DNA of 64,000 bases, taken from the NCBI RefSeq assembly GCF_004923315.1, contig NZ_CP039646.1:191001-255000 (forward strand), read 5' to 3'. Shown here piece after piece: positions 28,440 through 37,527 of the stretch. Source of the stretch: Azospirillum sp. TSA2s (GTDB taxonomy: Bacteria; Pseudomonadota; Alphaproteobacteria; Azospirillales; Azospirillaceae). The translations under genes and the position numbers were made by a program. Each line of letters begins with the position of its first letter. The first letter of the stretch is position 1. A model generated the notes under the pieces. That model was not told the origin of the DNA. It was given only the letters and a program-made list of their open reading frames with translations, and made no database searches.

Positions 28440-29092
28440 GGCGGGCGACGATGGGGCGGGGCGAGGTCACGGGGCCAATGGTGCGCAGGATGTTGGGGGC
28501 CGCCCTGATGCTGGGGCTGGCCGCCTGTTCGACGCTGAACCCGACGGCGCCGCATCTCTACACCCTGACCCCGCAGGCCACCGTCGCCCCCGGCCCCAAG
28601 GCCGACTGGCAATTGCTGGTGGAAACGCCGGCGGCTGCGGCGGGGATCGACACGCCGCGCATCGCCCTGGCCCGCACGCCGACCTCGCTCGACTATTTTG
28701 CTGACGTGTCCTGGGCCGACCGGGCGCCAAATATGGTGCAGGGGCTGATCGTCCAGACCTTCGAGGACAGCGGCCGCATCGTCTCGGTCGGGCGCGACAC
28801 GGTGGGGCTGCGCTCCGACTACGTACTAAAGTCGGAACTGCGCGATTTCCAAGCCGAATACGCCACGCCGGGTGCCGCCATGCCCGACCGGGTGCATGTG
28901 CGCCTGTCGGCCAAGCTGGTCGCGATGCCGCGCCGGACCATCGAGGCCGGCGAGACCTTCGAGGCGTCGGCACCGGTGCGCGGCCGCTCCTTCACCGACG
29001 TGATCACTGCCTTCGACGAAGCGCTGGGCAAGGTCACCGGAGAGCTGGTGACATGGTCGCTGTCGCAGCGTTTCCGCCCTTCCGGCAGCTGA
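28436..29092 (+). CDS. ABC-type transport auxiliary lipoprotein (PqiC/LetAB-associated type)
   Basis: The product is up to 218 residues with a lipoprotein signal ending in the lipobox LAAC near residue 33, followed by a domain with YTLTPQAT and ALARTPTSLDYFADVSWADRAP typical of the PqiC-like family. It should be an outer-membrane lipoprotein that completes the MCE lipid pathway. The ATG at 28436 overlaps mlaD; internal ATGs at 28451 and 28481 would shorten the signal peptide to a more usual length. Confidence 0.85.
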   Translation: MRRATMGRGEVTGPMVRRMLGAALMLGLAACSTLNPTAPHLYTLTPQATVAPGPKADWQLLVETPAAAAGIDTPRIALARTPTSLDYFADVSWADRAPNMVQGLIVQTFEDSGRIVSVGRDTVGLRSDYVLKSELRDFQAEYATPGAAMPDRVHVRLSAKLVAMPRRTIEAGETFEASAPVRGRSFTDVITAFDEALGKVTGELVTWSLSQRFRPSGS

Positions 29093-29204
29093 ACGGCCAA
29101 GCGCAGGCCCGGCTGCAACCGCAGGTGCGGCAATCGAAAAGACCTTGCCACGCCCGCATAGCCGCGTACGTAATAGGGGTGTTCGCGCAGCGCAGGATCG
29201 GGCG

Positions 29205-29969
29205 ATGACGGATTTGTCGGACGTGTCCCGGGAAGAGTTGGAGGCGATGGCCGAGGCGGGACGCGAGGTGCGCCTGTGCCAGCGCGTCCTGGCCAAGACC
29301 GGCGACACGGTGGTGGGGGAGCTTCTGCGCGGCCACGGCACGCTGTACGAGTGGAAGCATTATCCGCCGGGTGACGTCTACGACGCCGAATTTCATGCCC
29401 AGTATTACTATCACTGCCATCCCGAAGGCGAACGGCCGAATGGGGAGCATGGGCATTTCCACACCTTCCTGCGCCCGCACGGCATGCCGCCGGGCCTGCG
29501 GCCGGCGCCGCTGGCCGATTTCTCGGCCCCGGACAACGACAATGACGCGTTGTCCCACCTGATCGGCATCGCCATGGATGTGGCCGGCCAGCCGGTGCGG
29601 CTCTTCACCACCAACCGCTGGGTGACCGGGGAGACCTGGTACAAGTCCGACGACGTGATCGCCATGCTCGACGCTTTCGAGATCGACCATGCCAGACCGT
29701 CCTGGCCGGCCAACCGCTGGATCACCGCGATGATGCGGCTGTTCCGCCCGACCATCGTCGAATTGCTGCGCGACCGCGACGCCGCCATCCGGCGCTGGGC
29801 GGAAAGCCATCCCGACGCCTATGTCTACGAAGACCGCGGGTTGGAGGTCGCCTCGCAGCGCCACATCTCGGTGGAGGAGCAGATCGCTACAGTGGCACTG
29901 CATCTGCGCGGGGCACGGCGACGCCGGCCGATCCTGCCGGAGCCGCCCAGCTTCGTCGGGATGCCGTGA
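29205..29969 (+). CDS. Conserved hypothetical protein with a His-rich motif
   Basis: A 254-residue soluble protein that I recall only as an uncharacterised proteobacterial family (DUF6969-like; the number is from memory and not certain). Near residue 72-92 it has a dense His cluster, QYYYHCHPEGERPNGEHGHF then HTFLRPHG, which could bind metal. The middle has LFTTNRWVTGETWYKSDD and the C-terminus is basic. There is no signal peptide. It is monocistronic. The start at 29205 is chosen because conserved-looking sequence begins there; the frame is open to 29145. Confidence 0.75.
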   Translation: MTDLSDVSREELEAMAEAGREVRLCQRVLAKTGDTVVGELLRGHGTLYEWKHYPPGDVYDAEFHAQYYYHCHPEGERPNGEHGHFHTFLRPHGMPPGLRPAPLADFSAPDNDNDALSHLIGIAMDVAGQPVRLFTTNRWVTGETWYKSDDVIAMLDAFEIDHARPSWPANRWITAMMRLFRPTIVELLRDRDAAIRRWAESHPDAYVYEDRGLEVASQRHISVEEQIATVALHLRGARRRRPILPEPPSFVGMP

Positions 29970-30153
29970 GTCGCTCCTTCTCCTGCGGACTTATGGCCAA
30001 AGGCCATGGGCTTATGACCGCAGAACGTTAAGGAAGGTTCAACCGTTTCGGAAGATCCTTGACGGTGTGGACAAGTCTCCGCCCACATTCGCGCGGATTT
30101 TGCGTTCCGCGACCCATATGGAGACGGACCAGGGCAGGAAGGGTCCGGCACCC

Positions 30154-31290
30154 ATGAGTGACGGTTTCAAGTCGGGTCATCTGACCCAACAGGACGTGGC
30201 GCGGCTTCTGGCCGACCCGTCGCCGAACAGCCGGACCGATCTGGCCGCCAAGCTGGCTCAGCAGTTCGACAGCCCGGTGCTGTCGCAGTCGGAGCGTATG
30301 CTGGCGGAGGACATCATCCGCGTGATGGTCACGGACACGGTCCTGCGCGTCCGCCAGACCCTGGCCGAGAATCTGAAATCCAGCCCGTCCCTGCCGCGCG
30401 ACGTCGCCCTGACCCTGGCCCGCGATGTGGAGGCGGTGGCGATCCCGGTGTTGAGCGTCTCCACCGTGCTGACCCCGGCCGATCTGGTCGAGATCGTGCG
30501 GACCGGTGCGGAGGCGAAGAGCACCGCCATCGCCCAACGCCCGACCGTGCCGGCCGTGGTCGCCGACGCGCTGATCGAAAGCGGGTCCGAACACGCGGTC
30601 GCGGCGCTGGTCGCCAACGAGGGGGCGGAACTCGGCGAGCAGAGCCTGGGCCGCGTCATCGACCGCTTCGGCGCCAGCGAGGCGGTGCAGGACCCGCTGG
30701 TCCACCGCTCCAAGCTGCCGATCACCATCGCCGAACGTCTGGTCGCCGTCGTGTCGGAACGGCTGCGCCAGCATCTGGTCTCGCACCACGAACTGCCGTC
30801 GAAGGTCGCGTCGGAGCTGATCCTGCAAAGCCGTGAACGGGCGACCGTCGCCCTGTTCACCGGGGAGAGCGACGAAGGGGCGCTGGACCGTCTGGTGACT
30901 CAGCTTGCCCGCACCGGCCGCCTGACGCCGTCGCTGCTGGTCCGCTCGCTGTGCACCGGCGACATCGCCTTCTTCGAGATGGCGATGTCGCGCATGGCGA
31001 ATGTGCCGCTGACCAACGCCCGTCTGCTGATCCACGATGCCGGACGGCTGGGGCTGAAGTCGCTGTATGACAAGGCGAAGCTGCCGCCGGCCCTGCTGCC
31101 GGCCTGCCGCATTGCCATCGACGTGCTGAAGGAAACTCCCTATGACGGCGAACCCGGCGACCGCGAGCGTCACCGCCGCCGCGTCATCGAGCGCATCCTG
31201 ACCCAGTACGAGGATCTGGCGCCGGAAGATTTGGAGTTCCTGCTGGCGAAGCTGGGCGACATGATGCAGCCGGAAAACGCCGCGGCGTGA
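30154..31290 (+). CDS. DUF2336-domain protein
   Basis: A 378-residue all-helical, repeat-like protein typical of the alphaproteobacterial DUF2336 family (opening QDVARLLADPSPNSRTDLAA, later repeats such as LPRDVALTLARDVEAVAIPVL). The function is unknown; the HEAT-like make-up suggests protein binding. A GGAAGGG site supports the start at 30154 over the ATG at 30118. The stop overlaps the GTG start of the histidine kinase (GTGA at 31287-31290), which suggests the two act in one signalling pathway. Confidence 0.85.
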   Translation: MSDGFKSGHLTQQDVARLLADPSPNSRTDLAAKLAQQFDSPVLSQSERMLAEDIIRVMVTDTVLRVRQTLAENLKSSPSLPRDVALTLARDVEAVAIPVLSVSTVLTPADLVEIVRTGAEAKSTAIAQRPTVPAVVADALIESGSEHAVAALVANEGAELGEQSLGRVIDRFGASEAVQDPLVHRSKLPITIAERLVAVVSERLRQHLVSHHELPSKVASELILQSRERATVALFTGESDEGALDRLVTQLARTGRLTPSLLVRSLCTGDIAFFEMAMSRMANVPLTNARLLIHDAGRLGLKSLYDKAKLPPALLPACRIAIDVLKETPYDGEPGDRERHRRRVIERILTQYEDLAPEDLEFLLAKLGDMMQPENAAA

Positions 31291-32623
31291 CCGATCCGAT
31301 CTTCTTCGCCGAGCCGGCCTCACCGCCGGGAGGTGGCCCGGCCGACATTGTCCGCCGGTTGGAACGCCGCATCGCCGAGTTGGAAGCCGCACTGCGCCAG
31401 AGCGAGGCGCGGGCCGGGGAGGCGCGCTTCCGCTCCCTGCTGCGCACGGCTGCCAGCATCATCCTTGTGCTGGGAGACGATGGCCGCGTGCTGGAGGCCA
31501 ACCGTGATGCCGAACGCGCCTTTGGGCTGGAGGCCGGCACCGCCATCGGCCGCCCCTGGACCGAGATGATGGGGGAGCAGCAGGCCGGCGCCTTCGCCGC
31601 CCAGCTCAAGGTCGCCGCCGAGGGGATGGGGGTCCGCAATTTCGAGCAGGCCCTGCGCGAGCAGGACTGCATGAGCGAGCGGGTGCTTCTGTGGAACCTG
31701 AACCGGTTGCCGGAGGCCGACGGCGCGCCGACGGGCATTCTCTGCGTCGGCCAGGACATCACCCGGCGCAAGCGGGCGGAACTGGCTCTGCGTCAGGCCC
31801 GCGACGAGCTGGAGATGCGGGTGGCGGAGCGTACCCGCGCTTTGATGCAGGAGGTCCAGGAACGCCGCCGCGCCGAACAGGCGCTGATCCAGGCCAAGGA
31901 ACAGGCCGAACTCGCCAACCGCGCCAAGAGCGAGTTCCTCGCAAACATGAGTCACGAGCTGCGCACGCCGCTGAACGCCATCATCGGCTTTTCCTCGATG
32001 ATGGAGAGCGAGATCGTCGGGCCGCTCGGCCATCCCAAATACCTCGACTATGCCAAGGTGATCGGCAAGTCGAGCCAGCATCTGCTGGCGGTCATCAGTG
32101 ACATCCTGGACGTTGCCAAGATCGAGGCCGGCAAGCTGGAAATGCATCCGCAGCCGATGGACGTGCGCGACGCCGTCGAAAGCTCGCTTCTGCTGATCGC
32201 CGAACGGGCGGAGGAAGGCGGGCTGACCCTGACCCAGGACATCGCCCCCGAAACCCCCGCCTGCTGGGCGACCCGGTGCGGGTGAAGCAAATCCTGCTGA
32301 ACCTGTTGACCAACGCGGTGAAGTTCACCCCGACCGGCGGCAGCGTCGCCCTGCGGGTCCGCCCGGAATGCGACCGCATCCTGATCGAGGTCGCCGACAG
32401 TGGGATCGGCATGAATGCGGACGGCATCGCCATCGCCCTGCAGCCCTTCGGTCAGGTCGACAGTCAACTGTCCCGCCGCTCAGGCGGCACCGGGCTGGGC
32501 CTGCCGCTGGTGCGATCCTTCGTCGATCTGCTGAACGGCACGCTGGACATCCGCAGCCGCGAGGGGGAAGGCACGACGGTCAGCGTACGGCTTCCGGTGG
32601 CGCCGCCCTACGACGGGGAATAA
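31287..32623 (+). pseudogene. PAS-domain histidine kinase with a single-base frameshift
   Basis: Two overlapping frames make one kinase of about 445 residues. The first (31287-32285) has a PAS domain (about 45-165), a coiled coil (170-215) and HisKA with the phospho-acceptor box FLANMSHELRTPLNAI. The second (about 32261-32623) has the ATPase domain with N box QILLNLLTNAVKF, DSGIGM and GGTGLGLPL. They are out of phase by one base at 32250-32261, where one C restored before CTGCTGGGC gives ...LLGDPVRVKQ. As written, the first frame ends at a TGA at 32283. A sequencing error in the C-rich run would leave a functional kinase. Confidence 0.8.
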
Positions 32624-32635
32624 TCAGGGAATGAC

Positions 32636-33832
32636 ATGTTCATGAGACAGGGACCGGTTGCGCAGGACGGCGACCGGCAGGATGAACCGTTGTCGGTCGC
32701 GATGGTGTTCGGGATTTCCGGGGTCGATCCGCTGGAATGGGATGCCTGTGCCGCCGGCAAGGGGCCGTTCCTGCGCCATGCCTATCTGAGCGCGGCTGAA
32801 GACAGCGGACTGGCCGGCCCGGACAATGGCTGGCGGCCTGCCCATATGATCGTAAGGAATGCGTCTGGCCGGACGGTTGGCGCAGCGCCCCTCTATCTGC
32901 GCGACCGGTCCACGGACGAGTTCTGGCCCGATCAGGCCTGGGTCGACGGCTTTCAGGCCTCGGGCGGTCGCTATTTTCCGAAGCTGGTCATGGAGATCCC
33001 CTACACGCCGGTGACCGGCGCGCGGATTTTGCTGCGGGAGGGAGCGTCGTCCGGCGTTGCCGATGCCATGATCGGGTCGATGCGTTCGCTGGCCCACAAT
33101 CATGGCCTGTCTTCCATCCATGTGAGCTTTCCGGACGAAGAAGACCGTGCCCGTTTCGAGGAGGCGGGATGGTTGACCCGCCATGCCGTCGATTACGAGT
33201 GGCGGAACGCGGGATATGGCGACTTCGCCGATTTCACCGCCGCCCTGTCGAGCCGTCGGCGTAGCGTGATGCTGTGGGAACGCCGCAAGATCATCGAGAG
33301 CGGAGTACGCATCCGCGACGTGCCGGGCAGCCGGATCGGGGAGGCCGATGTCGTGGTGTTCCTGGATTTGCTGGCCGACCTCCATGCCCGCAAGGGACGG
33401 CGCCAAGCGCTGACCTTTGATTTCATCATGCGGCTCTGCGCCGCTTTCGGTGACGCCATTACATTGACTTTCGCAGAAATAGGCGGTGATACGATTGGCG
33501 CCTTGCTGACCATGGAAGGAGATGGCTGCCTCCATGTCAGAAACTGGGGGGCGAGGGAGGGCGCGCAGCTGGTCCATTTCGAGATCTGCTATTACCGCAT
33601 TGTCGAACGGGCGATCGCCCGGGGTTTGAACCGGGTGGACGGCGGGCGCGGCGGCCCGCACAAGCTGGCGCGAGGGTTCCTGCCGAAACTCTCCCATGCC
33701 TGCCACTGGTTCCTGCACACCAACATGCGCCGCGCGGTGGCGGAAGGGCTGGAACTGCACAACGCCAAGGTTCTCGCCGCCTTCGCGCAGGAGCAGGCCC
33801 GCTCGCCGTTCCGCCGGCACGCCGGCCGATAG
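32636..33832 (+). CDS. FemAB-like / GNAT-superfamily acyltransferase
   Basis: A 398-residue protein of the FemAB_like group (once called peptidoglycan biosynthesis/recognition proteins). It starts with EWDACAAGKGPFLRHAYLSA. The second GNAT-like half has KGRRQALTFDFIMRLCAAF and HVRNWGAREGAQLVHFEICYY, followed by GPHKLARGFLPKL. The acyl donor and acceptor are unknown. It starts 13 bases behind the kinase and may share its transcript. Confidence 0.75.
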   Translation: MFMRQGPVAQDGDRQDEPLSVAMVFGISGVDPLEWDACAAGKGPFLRHAYLSAAEDSGLAGPDNGWRPAHMIVRNASGRTVGAAPLYLRDRSTDEFWPDQAWVDGFQASGGRYFPKLVMEIPYTPVTGARILLREGASSGVADAMIGSMRSLAHNHGLSSIHVSFPDEEDRARFEEAGWLTRHAVDYEWRNAGYGDFADFTAALSSRRRSVMLWERRKIIESGVRIRDVPGSRIGEADVVVFLDLLADLHARKGRRQALTFDFIMRLCAAFGDAITLTFAEIGGDTIGALLTMEGDGCLHVRNWGAREGAQLVHFEICYYRIVERAIARGLNRVDGGRGGPHKLARGFLPKLSHACHWFLHTNMRRAVAEGLELHNAKVLAAFAQEQARSPFRRHAGR

Positions 33833-33898
33833 CCGCTTGCGCGGGGCGGGGCGGCGGGCCACTTTGCCTCTTTGTATAGACGACAGGCGGAGTGGGAC

Positions 33899-35620
33899 AT
33901 GACGGTCAGCCGGGCAGTGGGGCGGGACGATCTGAAGACGCGCATCGGGCAGGCGCTGGGTGAGGCGAAGGCCGATCTGGTCATCAAGAACACGCGCTTT
34001 CTTAACGTCGTCACCGGCGAGATCGCGGAAGGCGACATCGCCGTTTGCGGCGAGGTCATCGTCGGCACCTACGAGTCCTATGACGGGGTGGAGGAGATCG
34101 ACGGGCGTGGCCTGACCGTGGTTCCGGGCTTCATCGACACTCATGTCCATTGCGAATCCACCTGCGTCACCCCGCAGGAGTTCGACCGCTGCGTCCTGCC
34201 CCGCGGCACCACCACCGCCATCTGCGATCCGCACGAGATCTGCAATGTGCTGGGCGAGCAGGGCCTCAACTATTTCCTCGACAGTGCCGGGGGTACGGCG
34301 CTCGACCTGTTCGTGCAGCTGTCCTCCTGCGTCCCGGCGACGGAGTTGGAGACCTCCGGCGCCCGGCTGGAGGCGCCGGACCTGATCCGCCACATGGATC
34401 ATCCGCGCGTGCTGGGGCTGGCGGAATTCATGAATTTTCCCGGCGTCTTCCACAAGGTGGACGGCGTGCTGGACAAGCTGGCCGCCTTCGACGGGCGCCA
34501 CATCGACGGCCACGCTCCGCTGGTGACGGGGAAGGAACTGAACGCCTATCTGTCCTGCGGCATCCGCAATTGCCACGAGACGACCAGTGCGGATGAGGCG
34601 ATGGAGAAGCTGCGCAAGGGCATGCAGGTGCTGATTCGCGACGGATCGGTGTCGAAGGACGTCCATGCCCTTGCCGAAGTCATCGGGCCGGAGACCTCGC
34701 CATTCCTGGGCTTCTGCACCGACGACCGCAACCCGCTGGACATCGCGGAGGAGGGGCACATGGATCATCTGATCCGCAGCGCCATCCGCCTCGGCGCGCC
34801 TGTCGCCCATGTCTATCGTGCCGCCACATGGTCGGCCGCCCGCGGCTTCCGCCTGTACGACCGCGGGTTGGTGGCGCCGGGACATCGCGCCGATCTGGTC
34901 CTGCTGGACGATCTGGAGGACTGCGCGGTCAACCGCGTCATCCGCAACGGCAAGATCGTCGGGCCGCACAGCTTCGACGGTCGCCCGGCGGTGACGCCGG
35001 TGGGCCTTGATTCGGTGAAGCTGGAGCCGGTTGCCGAGGAGGATTTCGCCGTGCCGGCCGGTGGTTCGGTCCAGTCGGTGATCGGGCTGGAGCCGGGCAA
35101 GATCCTGACCGAACACCGGCGGATCGAGGTGCCCGTGGTGGGCGGCCGGATGGTGGCCGATCCGTCGCGCGACCTGTTGAAAATCTGCGTCTTCGCCCGC
35201 CACGGCAGCAACCGCAATATCGGCCGCGGCTTCGTCCAGGGGTTTGGTTTCGCGGAAGGTGCGCTGGCCTCGTCGGTCGGTCATGACAGCCACAACATCT
35301 GCGTGGTCGGGGCGAGCGACGCCGACATGCGCGTCGCGGTCAACCGCCTGATCGAACTGCAGGGCGGCTTCGTCGCCGTGCGCAACGGGCAGGTGGTCGG
35401 CGAATTGGCCCTGCCTCTGGCCGGGCTGATGAGCCTGGAGCCGTTCGAGACGGTGGAGGTGAAGCTGCGCTCCCTGCGCGCCGCCGTCCGCGCCATGGGC
35501 TGTCCGCTTGCCGAGCCCTTCCTGCAACTAGCCTTCCTTCCCCTGCCGGTCATCCCGCACCTGAAGATCACCGACCGCGGCATGGTCGATGTGGATCGTT
35601 TCGAGCTGATTGCCGCCTGA
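33899..35620 (+). CDS. ade: Adenine deaminase
   Basis: A 573-residue amidohydrolase converting adenine to hypoxanthine. The metal site is visible in VPGFIDTHVHCEST near residue 80, then RGTTTAICDPHEICNVLG. Later segments EGHMDHLIRSAIRLG and KICVFARHGSNRNIGRGFV match the catalytic and C-terminal parts of AdeC. The length is normal. A GGCGGAG site supports the start at 33899. With Apt it competes for free adenine. Confidence 0.94.
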   Translation: MTVSRAVGRDDLKTRIGQALGEAKADLVIKNTRFLNVVTGEIAEGDIAVCGEVIVGTYESYDGVEEIDGRGLTVVPGFIDTHVHCESTCVTPQEFDRCVLPRGTTTAICDPHEICNVLGEQGLNYFLDSAGGTALDLFVQLSSCVPATELETSGARLEAPDLIRHMDHPRVLGLAEFMNFPGVFHKVDGVLDKLAAFDGRHIDGHAPLVTGKELNAYLSCGIRNCHETTSADEAMEKLRKGMQVLIRDGSVSKDVHALAEVIGPETSPFLGFCTDDRNPLDIAEEGHMDHLIRSAIRLGAPVAHVYRAATWSAARGFRLYDRGLVAPGHRADLVLLDDLEDCAVNRVIRNGKIVGPHSFDGRPAVTPVGLDSVKLEPVAEEDFAVPAGGSVQSVIGLEPGKILTEHRRIEVPVVGGRMVADPSRDLLKICVFARHGSNRNIGRGFVQGFGFAEGALASSVGHDSHNICVVGASDADMRVAVNRLIELQGGFVAVRNGQVVGELALPLAGLMSLEPFETVEVKLRSLRAAVRAMGCPLAEPFLQLAFLPLPVIPHLKITDRGMVDVDRFELIAA

Positions 35621-35722
35621 TTGGGCGGCCTGCCCGTGAAAGCGGCATCGGCCCGGGGAATGGGCGATTGGAATTTGGCCTCGCGCTGATTGGCACAGAC
35701 CACGAAATGGCCGTGAAACCTG

Positions 35723-35758
35723 GGAAAGCCCGTTCTCCGCAAGGAGCGCGGGCTTTCC
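35723..35758. terminator. Strong hairpin between ade and the CocE-like gene
   Basis: GGAAAGCCCG (35723-35732) pairs perfectly with CGGGCTTTCC (35749-35758). There is no U-tract, so it may be a Rho-independent-like stop for ade or a leader structure of the next gene. Confidence 0.5.
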
Positions 35759-35871
35759 ATGCCTGAATTTGCGACCCTGAAATTTAGGCCGATTGCCGTC
35801 CCTCCTCTGGCATGGGCTTTGCCACGACGACACATCATCTGTTGTTCGTCATCGAGCGAGCCCGATCAGCC

Positions 35872-37527
35872 ATGACCCATCTGGCCCCGGTGATCCACCA
35901 CTCCCACAGCCTGCTGCCGGTCCGGCCGCCGGAAACCGTGTCGATGCGGACACGGGACGGCGTGCGGCTGGATGCCGATCTCTACCGGCCCGACGCGGCC
36001 GGCACATGGCCGGTGCTTCTCCTGCGCGTCCCCTGTGGCCGGCGCACCGCACTGACCAGCCACTACGCCCATCCGCGCTGGTATGCGGCGCGCGGCTATG
36101 TGGTGGTGGTGCAGGACATGCGCGGCCGCGGCACCTCCGACGGCCGCTTCCGTCCCTTCGAGGCGGAGCGGGAGGATGGCGCCGATGCCGTTGCCTGGGC
36201 CGCCTCCCTGCCGGGATCGTCGGGATCTGTGGCGATGTACGGCTGCGGCTATGCCGGAATGGCGCAATGGCTGGCGTTGGCGGAAGCGCCCTCGGCCCTG
36301 CGTGCGGTGGCGCCGGCCTTCGCCGGGTGGGACGTCTTTTCCGACTGGGCCTATGAGGGCGGGGCTTTCCGGTTGGCCGACGCCATGGGCTGGGCCTTGC
36401 GCACCGCGGCCGACGCCGCGCGGCGGGTCGAGGACGGAACCGGGCATCGGCTGCTGTCGGACGCGGCGTGCAGCCTGCCCATCGACGACGAGATCCCGTC
36501 GCGGCCGCAGGCCCTGCGCGATTACGCCCGCTACACCCATTACGACGACTGGTTGACCAATCCGGTGCCCGGCCCGTCCTGGGCCGCGCTGTCGCCCAAG
36601 GCGATGCAGGACGCCATGTCGGCCGACGTGTCGGTCCTGCAGATCGGCGGCTGGTACGACCCGCGTCTGGCCGGCATGCTGGATGCCCATGATCGTTTCG
36701 CCGCAAGCCAGAGGTCACCGGTGCGGCTGGTCGTCGGCCCCTGGGGCGCCGATGGACCCGCCGCCGCGCCGGGACAGGCGCCGACGCTCGACACGCTGCA
36801 ACTGGCGTGGTTCGACCGGGTGCTGAAGGGCGAGGGAGGCGACCGCGGCGGTCCGGTCCGCCTGCACGATGTCGAAACCGGACGCTGGCACGACCTGTCC
36901 AACCTGTCGGCGGCCAAAACTGTCCTGCATCTGGCCAGCGACGGCCTCGCCAACCGTCAGGGTGGGCGGCTGGAGTTGGAAATGCCCGATCTGGAGGCGC
37001 TCGACGTGGTGGTGCACGACCCGCGCACGCCGGTGCCGACGGTGGGTGGCCATGCGGTGCCGGATGCTGCCGGGCGTCCCGACCGCGCCACCGTCGACCG
37101 CCGCCCGGACGTCGCGACCTACACCAGCCTGCCGCTGGACGAGCCGCTGATGCTGGCCGGGCGGGTGGCGCTGGATGTGTGGGTGGAGGCCGATGCGCCA
37201 TCCTTCGATGTCAGCGCCGTTCTGTCGGTCCTACGGCCCGACGGGCAGGTGCTGCCGTTGACCCAGGGCCATGCGCGGGTGGAGCCGGGCGATCCGACCC
37301 GTCCGCTGACCATCGCCATGCGGGCGGCCTGCGCCACGCTCGCGCCGGGATCAGCCTTGCGCCTCAGCCTTGCCGGGTCCTGTTTCCCGGCCTATCCGGT
37401 CAATCCCGGCACCGGGGCGGAGCCGGGCGAGACCCGCCGCGTCGATGCGCTGCCGATCACCCTGCTGATCCACAGCGGTCCAGACCGGCCGTCGCGCCTG
37501 CGCCTGCCGGCCGGACCGGCGGTTTAG
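35872..37527 (+). CDS. CocE/NonD-family hydrolase homologue lacking catalytic Ser and His
   Basis: A 551-residue protein of the X-Pro dipeptidyl-peptidase (S15)/cocaine-esterase family. It has the alpha/beta-hydrolase part (MRTRDGVRLDADLYRP, then VVQDMRGRGTSDGRF) and the C-terminal jelly-roll (PSFDVSAVLSVLRPDG). The nucleophile elbow, normally Gly-x-Ser-Tyr-x-Gly, reads GCGYAG near residue 124, so the serine is glycine. The catalytic His expected in GPWxH is absent (GPWGADG). The Asp in GGWYD remains. It may bind without hydrolysing or use other residues. Starts at 35812 and 35872 are both open; 35872 is favoured by the family start. Confidence 0.8.
   Translation: MTHLAPVIHHSHSLLPVRPPETVSMRTRDGVRLDADLYRPDAAGTWPVLLLRVPCGRRTALTSHYAHPRWYAARGYVVVVQDMRGRGTSDGRFRPFEAEREDGADAVAWAASLPGSSGSVAMYGCGYAGMAQWLALAEAPSALRAVAPAFAGWDVFSDWAYEGGAFRLADAMGWALRTAADAARRVEDGTGHRLLSDAACSLPIDDEIPSRPQALRDYARYTHYDDWLTNPVPGPSWAALSPKAMQDAMSADVSVLQIGGWYDPRLAGMLDAHDRFAASQRSPVRLVVGPWGADGPAAAPGQAPTLDTLQLAWFDRVLKGEGGDRGGPVRLHDVETGRWHDLSNLSAAKTVLHLASDGLANRQGGRLELEMPDLEALDVVVHDPRTPVPTVGGHAVPDAAGRPDRATVDRRPDVATYTSLPLDEPLMLAGRVALDVWVEADAPSFDVSAVLSVLRPDGQVLPLTQGHARVEPGDPTRPLTIAMRAACATLAPGSALRLSLAGSCFPAYPVNPGTGAEPGETRRVDALPITLLIHSGPDRPSRLRLPAGPAV

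Noticed and set aside
32624-35527. A 967-codon open frame on the minus strand
   Set aside because: It lies opposite the FemAB-like gene and adenine deaminase, and its product is low-complexity His/Arg/Gln-rich with no motif.
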